A stretch of DNA of 64,000 bases, taken from contig JAFXZY010000034.1 in assembly GCA_017541025.1 (NCBI GenBank), positions 17,916 to 81,915 of the forward strand, written 5' to 3'. The translations under genes and the position numbers were made by a program. Of the stretch, positions 62,002 through 64,000 are shown piece after piece. The DNA is from Bacteroidaceae bacterium (GTDB taxonomy: Bacteria; Bacteroidota; Bacteroidia; Bacteroidales; Bacteroidaceae). The stretch's first letter is position 1. Every line of letters begins with the position of its first letter. The notes beneath the pieces were generated by a model. It did not search any database. It saw nothing but the letters and a program-made list of their open reading frames with translations, and had not been told where the DNA came from.

Positions 62002-62181
62002 TTATTCTTTGTTGTTTTCAATCTTTCTTGATAAGATGTAGTTTATAGAACACGTTACGGTAAGTAGTGCATAAGCAATGCCTGTTTTTAGCTGATTATT
62101 ACAAAAGCAGAAAATGCTGAATGCAAGTGCTGCTAGTGCTACTAAACCATTGGCTATTCGCCACACCTTTCTCTTGTCCAT
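62002..62181 (-). CDS. Small two-helix membrane protein between etfA and acyl-CoA dehydrogenase
   Basis: ATG at 62181 overlaps the etfA stop as TAATG, and TAA at 62002 lies 2 bases before the dehydrogenase ATG. The 59 residues read MDKRKVWRIANGLVALAALA, FSIFCFCNNQLKTGIAYALL, TVTCSINYILSRKIENNKE. Two membrane helices are predicted at about 8-27 and 33-50, with basic ends. The fit on both sides strongly suggests a real gene. It could anchor the soluble ETF-dehydrogenase complex to the membrane near the quinone pool; that is inference. Confidence 0.7.
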   Translation of the reverse strand: MDKRKVWRIANGLVALAALAFSIFCFCNNQLKTGIAYALLTVTCSINYILSRKIENNKE

Positions 62182-63203
62182 TACTTTGAGTTCTGCTTGT
62201 AGTACTTGATCAGCTTAGGTACAACCTCCTCAACGGTACCAACAATCACGTAGTCGGCAATCTTGTTGATAGGAGCATCGGGATCGCTGTTGATGCTGAT
62301 GATGATACCAGAATCCTGCATACCAGCGATGTGCTGGATCTGTCCAGAGATACCACAGGCGATGTACACCTTGGGATGAACGGTAACACCCGTCTGACCA
62401 ATCTGACGGTCGTGATCCAGCCAGCCTGCATCCACGGCAGCACGACTGCCACCAACCTCACCATGCAGCACCTTGGCCAACTGGAACAGCAGGTCGAAGT
62501 TTTCCTTCGACCCCATACCGTAACCACCGGCAACCACGATGGGCGCACCCTTCAGGTTGTGCTTGGCAGCCTCTACGTGGTGGTCCAGAACCTTAACTAC
62601 GAAAGCCTCGGGGCTAACGTATTTAGACACTTCAGGATAAACAACCTCCTTGCGGCACTCGCCATCGTACAGTGCCTTCTGCATAACGCCAGAGCGGACG
62701 GTAGCCATCTGGGGACGGTGGTCGGGGTTCACGATGGTAGCCACGATGTTACCACCGAAGGCAGGACGAATCTGATAGAGCAGGTTCTCGTAGACCTTCT
62801 CGTTCTTCTTGTCCTCATACGAACCAATCTCCAGCTCTGTGCAGTCGGCAGTCAGACCAGAGGTCAGTGATGATGATACACGGGGACCAAGGTCGCGACC
62901 AATCACCGTTGCACCCATCAGGCAGATCTGTGGTTGCTCCTCCTTGAAGAGGTTCACGAGAATGTCGGTGTGGGGAGCTGAGGTGTAGGGGAACAGGTCC
63001 TTGGCGTCGAAAACAAACAGCTTGTCGACACCGTAAGGCAGAATCTGGTCCTCAACCTTGCCTTTGATGTCTGTACCAGCCACCACGGCATGAAGCTCAA
63101 CCTTCAGTTCATTGGCGAGCTTGCGACCCTTGGTCAAGAGTTCCTGGGAAACTTCTTGCACTTGTGTGCCTTCTATTTCGCAATATACAAATACATTGTT
63201 CAT
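62181..63203 (-). CDS. etfA: Electron transfer flavoprotein alpha subunit
   Basis: A 340-residue ETF alpha chain that passes electrons from acyl-CoA dehydrogenase to an acceptor. The N-terminal domain (MNNVFVYCEIEGTQVQEVSQ) is followed by the FAD-binding C-terminal domain: VVAGGYGMGSKENFDLLFQL, GGSRAAVDAGWLDHDRQIGQ, TGVTVHPKVYIACGISG and SINSDPDAPINKIADYVIVG. All of these are intact. It lies 87 bases after etfB; that gap holds CACAGAGTTACAGAG and TCTCTGTATCTCAGTATC word repeats. Confidence 0.95.
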   Translation of the reverse strand: MNNVFVYCEIEGTQVQEVSQELLTKGRKLANELKVELHAVVAGTDIKGKVEDQILPYGVDKLFVFDAKDLFPYTSAPHTDILVNLFKEEQPQICLMGATVIGRDLGPRVSSSLTSGLTADCTELEIGSYEDKKNEKVYENLLYQIRPAFGGNIVATIVNPDHRPQMATVRSGVMQKALYDGECRKEVVYPEVSKYVSPEAFVVKVLDHHVEAAKHNLKGAPIVVAGGYGMGSKENFDLLFQLAKVLHGEVGGSRAAVDAGWLDHDRQIGQTGVTVHPKVYIACGISGQIQHIAGMQDSGIIISINSDPDAPINKIADYVIVGTVEEVVPKLIKYYKQNSK

Positions 63204-63217
63204 AATCTTATCTTTTT

Positions 63218-63285
63218 TTCAACACAAAGTCACAGAGTTACAGAGTTTTTATCTGTGAGTCTCTGTATCTCAGTATCTCTGTGTT
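63218..63285. repeat. CACAGAGTTACAGAG-type word repeat between etfB and etfA
   Basis: Short near-copies of ACAGAGTT and CTGTATCTCAGTATCTCTG fill most of this gap, partly as inverted copies. Confidence 0.6.
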
Positions 63286-63290
63286 TTAAT

Positions 63291-64000
63291 TTATCCAATA
63301 ATCTTTTCTTCCAGCAACTCTTTGATCATACTCTCAATGTCAGCATCAGAAGCCGTCAAAGTCTTCGACTCCTTAGCCTGGAACACGATGTTCTTGATGG
63401 CCTTCACCTTGGTGGGTGAGCCACTCAGACCGCACTGGTTTACATCGCCATCCACGTCGGCCACGCTCCACTGGTTCAGTGTCAGCTCAGGACGCTCGTC
63501 ATACAGATAGTCGTATGGTGTGCCCTCGGCAGGACGTTCCATCGGACAGGTAGCGCGCTTGTACTTCATCACCAGCTTAGCATTCTGTGGGCGACAGGGA
63601 GCAGCACTTCCGTTCACGGTAATGACAACGGGCAGAGGAGCCTCTACCGTCTCCACACCACCGTCGATTACTCGCTTAATGGTAGCCTTACCGTCCTTAA
63701 CGCTGAGAACCTCCTCTGCGTAAGTCACCTGGTTAAGACCCAGCTTCTGAGCCACCTGAGGACCTACCTGAGCGGTATCACCGTCAATAGCCTGACGACC
63801 ACCGATTACGATGTCAACGTCGCCAATCTTCTTGATGGCAGTAGCCAAAGCATAGGAAGTAGCGAGGGTATCAGCACCAGCGAAGAGACGGTCGGTAAGC
63901 AACCAACCGGTATCAGCGCCACGATAAAGTCCTTGACGGATAATTTCACCTGCACGTGGAGGACCCATCGTGAGGATTCCTACTGTTGAGCCTGGGTTCT
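63291..64000 (-). CDS. etfB: Electron transfer flavoprotein beta subunit, 5' end off the window
   Basis: The frame is open through base 64000, so about 236 C-terminal residues are present. Visible ETF-beta motifs are NPGSTVGILTMGPPRAGEII, YRGADTGWLLTDRLFAGADT, VDIVIGGRQAIDGDTAQVGP and LPVVITVNGSAAPCRPQNAK. The AMP-binding signature lies in the middle part. It is the first visible gene of the etfB-etfA-small protein-dehydrogenase unit; the start and promoter lie outside. Confidence 0.95.
   Translation of the reverse strand, partial: NPGSTVGILTMGPPRAGEIIRQGLYRGADTGWLLTDRLFAGADTLATSYALATAIKKIGDVDIVIGGRQAIDGDTAQVGPQVAQKLGLNQVTYAEEVLSVKDGKATIKRVIDGGVETVEAPLPVVITVNGSAAPCRPQNAKLVMKYKRATCPMERPAEGTPYDYLYDERPELTLNQWSVADVDGDVNQCGLSGSPTKVKAIKNIVFQAKESKTLTASDADIESMIKELLEEKIIG

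Overview
The window looks like a chromosomal stretch from a gut or rumen Bacteroidales bacterium, most likely Prevotella or a close relative. The evidence is five GLPGLI-family genes, STN/TonB-type outer-membrane receptors with ECF sigma partners, promoters with a TAnnTTTG -7 box and a TTTG -33 box about 20 bases upstream, a type IX-like C-terminal tail, and pectin- and fucose-directed glycoside hydrolases. Genus is inferred; there is no rRNA or tRNA gene in the window.

Layout. 1-1.6 kb: a truncated VirE-N/BT4734-like gene and an unknown gene behind a long, highly foldable leader. 1.6-10.6 kb: one minus-strand cluster holding an ECF sigma factor fused through a membrane segment to a TonB C-terminal domain, five GLPGLI proteins, a large CarboxypepD_reg/plug outer-membrane barrel, a secreted TonB-C-like protein and two small unannotated ORFs. 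10.7-11.4 kb: a Crp/Fnr regulator. 11.7-14.7 kb: an AT-rich three-gene island (ParB-like protein, PD-(D/E)XK-like nuclease, C5-cytosine methyltransferase) coupled by TAATG junctions. 14.7-15.4 kb: a repeat-rich gap with two copies of a covarying hairpin element.

15.4-21.9 kb: housekeeping genes (pnp, greA, HIT protein, mannose-1-phosphate guanylyltransferase), a TlpA-like lipoprotein without CXXC, and an SGNH esterase. 22-26.6 kb: a polysaccharide O-acetylation operon (MBOAT plus two SGNH proteins). 26.8-29.7 kb: RlpA and a GH43-CBM6-esterase fusion. 29.7-32.1 kb: ECF sigma, membrane anti-sigma-like protein and a secreted unknown. 32.1-37.6 kb: Fic protein, truncated BRO-like protein, TlpA-like oxidoreductase, a 1.1 kb non-coding stretch with four 21-bp iteron-like repeats and a perfect 42-bp palindrome, a Fic gene fragment, a small secreted protein and a broken HipB-like antitoxin. 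37.7-42 kb: RND efflux pair. 42.2-49.2 kb: pectin operon (nuclease-phosphatase fusion, GH105-GH106 fusion, GH28). 49.2-55.1 kb: a GATase-less GMP synthase, a DUF3667 protein, GH29 and GH95 fucosidases. 55.3-59.5 kb: ECF sigma, short FecR-type anti-sigma, STN-type receptor. 59.5-60.2 kb: gene remnant and 11-bp tandem repeats. 60.2-64 kb: etfB-etfA, a small membrane protein, and an acyl-CoA dehydrogenase.

Two cross-cutting patterns stand out. Short word-like repeats sit in frame inside at least nine coding sequences as well as in gaps. Transcription terminators fall into two sequence families that recur at distant sites.
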